7,411 bases of DNA, taken from the NCBI GenBank assembly GCA_964405325.1, contig CAYONM010000185.1:1-7411 (forward strand). The letters run 5' to 3'. The DNA is from CAYONM01 sp964405325 (GTDB lineage: Bacteria > Planctomycetota > UBA11346). The notes beneath the pieces are model-generated. The model was not told the origin of the DNA. It saw only the letters and a list, made by a program, of their open reading frames with translations, and did not search any database. Made by a program: the position numbers and the translations under genes. Shown here piece by piece: positions 5,835 to 7,411 of this stretch (position 1 is the stretch's first letter; the number at the start of each line of letters is the position of its first letter).

Positions 5835-7367
5835 ATGACCACGATCCACCTGTTTCTCCTCCTGCTGTTGACCAGCATCGCCTGCGCGGCCCAACAGCCT
5901 CCGAACATCGTCATCATCCTGGCCGATGACGCCGGCTATGGCGACCTGAGCGTCTACGGGGCCGAGCACTACCAGACGCCGCACCTGGACCGCCTGGCGG
6001 CCGAGGGCATGCGCTTCACCGATGCCCACTCGCCCAGCGCCGTCTGCACCCCCAGTCGCTATGCCCTGATGACCGGTCGCTACGGCTGGCGCTCCTGGAC
6101 AGGTGGCGACGTTGTACAAAGCAACGACCCGCTGCTGATCGAGGCTGATCAGATCACCCTGCCGATGGTCCTGCAACGAGCCGGCTACCGCACCGAGATG
6201 GTCGGGAAATGGCACCTCGGCTTCGGCCGGCAGGGCAATCCGAATTTCGATCCGGTGGCCGGCATCGATTGGAACGGCACCATCGCGCCAGGACCGCTGG
6301 AATGTGGATTCGATGGATTCTACGGCATCCCGATGGTGGGTCAGCATCCCCATCTCTACATCCGTGACCACAGTGTGGTTGGCATCGATCAGCTCGACAA
6401 ACGCATCAGCTTCATCCCGGATCAGAAGCGACCGCAATGGAACGTGCCTTGGTATCAACGCCCGACGGTGCGATCCCTCAAAGGGCCCTGGTTCGAATGG
6501 GCAAATGACGAACCCATCTCATACCAACATCCCGATCTGGCGATCCATCTGACCGAGGAGGCCGTATCGGTAATCGAAGCGCAGAGCAGCGACCAACCCT
6601 TTTTCCTGTACTTCGCGCACCGCAATCCGCATGTGCCCTGGATCCCCAGCGAACGCTTCAAGGGAACGACCAGCTTCGAAACCGATACCGCGCAGCGCTA
6701 TGGTGAATTCATGGTGGAATTGGACTGGTCGGTCGGCCAGGTCATGGCTGCACTGGAGCGCACAGGCCTGGTGGACGATACCCTGGTCATCTTCTCCAGC
6801 GACAATGGTGGCGCACTCTATTACTATCCCTTCGACTACGCCGAACGCGAGGGTCACTATTGCAACGGCCCCCTGCGCGGCCAGAAGACAGATGTCTACG
6901 AGGGTGGCCATCGGGTGCCATTTATCGTCCGCTGGCCTGGCGTGGTCGAAGCCGGCAGCTCCAACGACAGCCTTATTGCCAATGTCGACTTGCTGGCGAC
7001 CTTCGCCGAACTCTTCCAGGTCGAGCTGCCGACGAACGCGGGGCCAGACAGCATCAGCTTCCTCGGACAGCTGACCGGCACGAACCAGCAATCGGCACGC
7101 AGCCATCTGATCGTCGACTCCCCCAATGGCCTGCTGGCAGTGCGCAAGGGTCCCTGGAAATACATCCCCGCTCAGGGGCAAGGCGGATTCCGCTGGCAAC
7201 CCTACGAGTTGGATTACAGCCAGGCGCCGGCACAACTCTACAACCTGGACCGGGATCTGGCCGAGACCGAGAACCTGTTCTGGGAGCAGCCGGAGATCGT
7301 ACGGGAGTTGCACGCGTATCTGGCCGAGCAAGCCAAGAACCGGGATCCGGTGCCGCGCTTCGAGTAA
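5835..7367 (+). CDS. Secreted S1-family (formylglycine-dependent) sulfatase
   Basis: 510 residues, full length for the family. It hydrolyses sulfate esters, probably on a polysaccharide or its oligosaccharides, in the periplasm or outside. A signal peptide with a run of Leu (6-12) ends at CAA/QQ near residue 19. SIAC at 14-17 is only a weak lipobox. Catalytic features: metal ligands D31-D32 (LADDAGYGD); the C71-T-P-S-R75 motif whose Cys becomes formylglycine, followed by LMTGRY; K125 and H127 in VGKWHLG; a His in HRNPHVP (H266 likely); D323-N324 in SSDNGG; and K351 in LRGQKTDVYEGGHR. The C-terminal subdomain has VRKGPWKYI (436-444) and LYNLDRDLAETENL (468-481). All key residues are present, so it should be active once matured. 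Because the target is Cys, either an aerobic formylglycine-generating enzyme or an anaerobic SAM-radical maturase elsewhere in the genome is required. It is divergent from the AraC pair, which likely regulate it. The exact SulfAtlas subfamily and substrate cannot be read from sequence alone. Confidence 0.95.
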   Translation: MTTIHLFLLLLLTSIACAAQQPPNIVIILADDAGYGDLSVYGAEHYQTPHLDRLAAEGMRFTDAHSPSAVCTPSRYALMTGRYGWRSWTGGDVVQSNDPLLIEADQITLPMVLQRAGYRTEMVGKWHLGFGRQGNPNFDPVAGIDWNGTIAPGPLECGFDGFYGIPMVGQHPHLYIRDHSVVGIDQLDKRISFIPDQKRPQWNVPWYQRPTVRSLKGPWFEWANDEPISYQHPDLAIHLTEEAVSVIEAQSSDQPFFLYFAHRNPHVPWIPSERFKGTTSFETDTAQRYGEFMVELDWSVGQVMAALERTGLVDDTLVIFSSDNGGALYYYPFDYAEREGHYCNGPLRGQKTDVYEGGHRVPFIVRWPGVVEAGSSNDSLIANVDLLATFAELFQVELPTNAGPDSISFLGQLTGTNQQSARSHLIVDSPNGLLAVRKGPWKYIPAQGQGGFRWQPYELDYSQAPAQLYNLDRDLAETENLFWEQPEIVRELHAYLAEQAKNRDPVPRFE

Positions 7368-7372
7368 GGTAT

Positions 7373-7409
7373 AGCTGCGGCAACCATTGCCTGGTACTTT
7401 TTTGCAGCT
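7373..7409 (+). terminator. Nested inverted repeats with T6 after the sulfatase, possible terminator
   Basis: Starting 6 nt past the sulfatase stop, GGCAA (7379-7383) and TTGCC (7387-7391) form a short hairpin with a 3-nt loop. An alternative ACCA-N5-TGGT (7383-7395) ends 2 nt before a run of six T (7398-7403). An outer pair AGCTGC/GCAGCT (7373-7378, 7404-7409) encloses all of it, with the T-run in the loop. A weak intrinsic terminator is plausible; the stems are short and the window ends here. Confidence 0.4.
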
Positions 7410-7411
7410 GG

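Noticed and set aside
5820..6458. Minus-strand open frame opposite the sulfatase
   Set aside because: The sulfatase motifs are on the plus strand; this is a shadow frame with no domain.

Overview
The window is GC-rich and looks bacterial. A large eukaryote-like Ser/Thr kinase fused to an extracytoplasmic concanavalin-like domain, a secreted formylglycine-type sulfatase and AraC-family regulators together suggest a member of the PVC group (Planctomycetota, Lentisphaerota, Kiritimatiellota or Verrucomicrobiota) that feeds on sulfated polysaccharides. This assignment rests on gene style only; no marker gene is present.

Layout: four genes run leftwards on the minus strand from about 5652 down to 179, and one gene runs rightwards on the plus strand from 5835. 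In minus-strand order they are: an AraC regulator (4888-5652); a second, unrelated-looking AraC regulator (3880-4746); a 932-residue transmembrane Ser/Thr kinase (1085-3883) whose start codon overlaps the stop of the second AraC gene as ATGA; and a small exported beta-sandwich plus fibronectin-III protein (179-1000). The divergent gene at 5835-7367 is a complete S1-type sulfatase with a signal peptide. The divergent intergenic stretch (5653-5834) carries a strong dyad. The gap between the two AraC genes (4747-4887) carries a 10-bp direct repeat spaced exactly 30 bp, a dyad and a hairpin. The gap before the secreted protein (1001-1084) carries two near-identical small dyads 20 bp apart. The left edge (1-178) holds a CTCTGCG-type short repeat and a hairpin. 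It also holds a stretch that, read one frame over, would finish the fibronectin domain.

How they may work together (inference): the kinase has its catalytic domain in the cytoplasm, one membrane span and a ConA-like plus helical-repeat region outside. It could sense glycan or envelope state and act on the AraC protein with which it is translationally coupled. The AraC pair would then control the divergent sulfatase, the secreted protein, or both. No glycoside hydrolase, transporter or sulfatase-maturing enzyme is in the window, so the substrate cannot be named.
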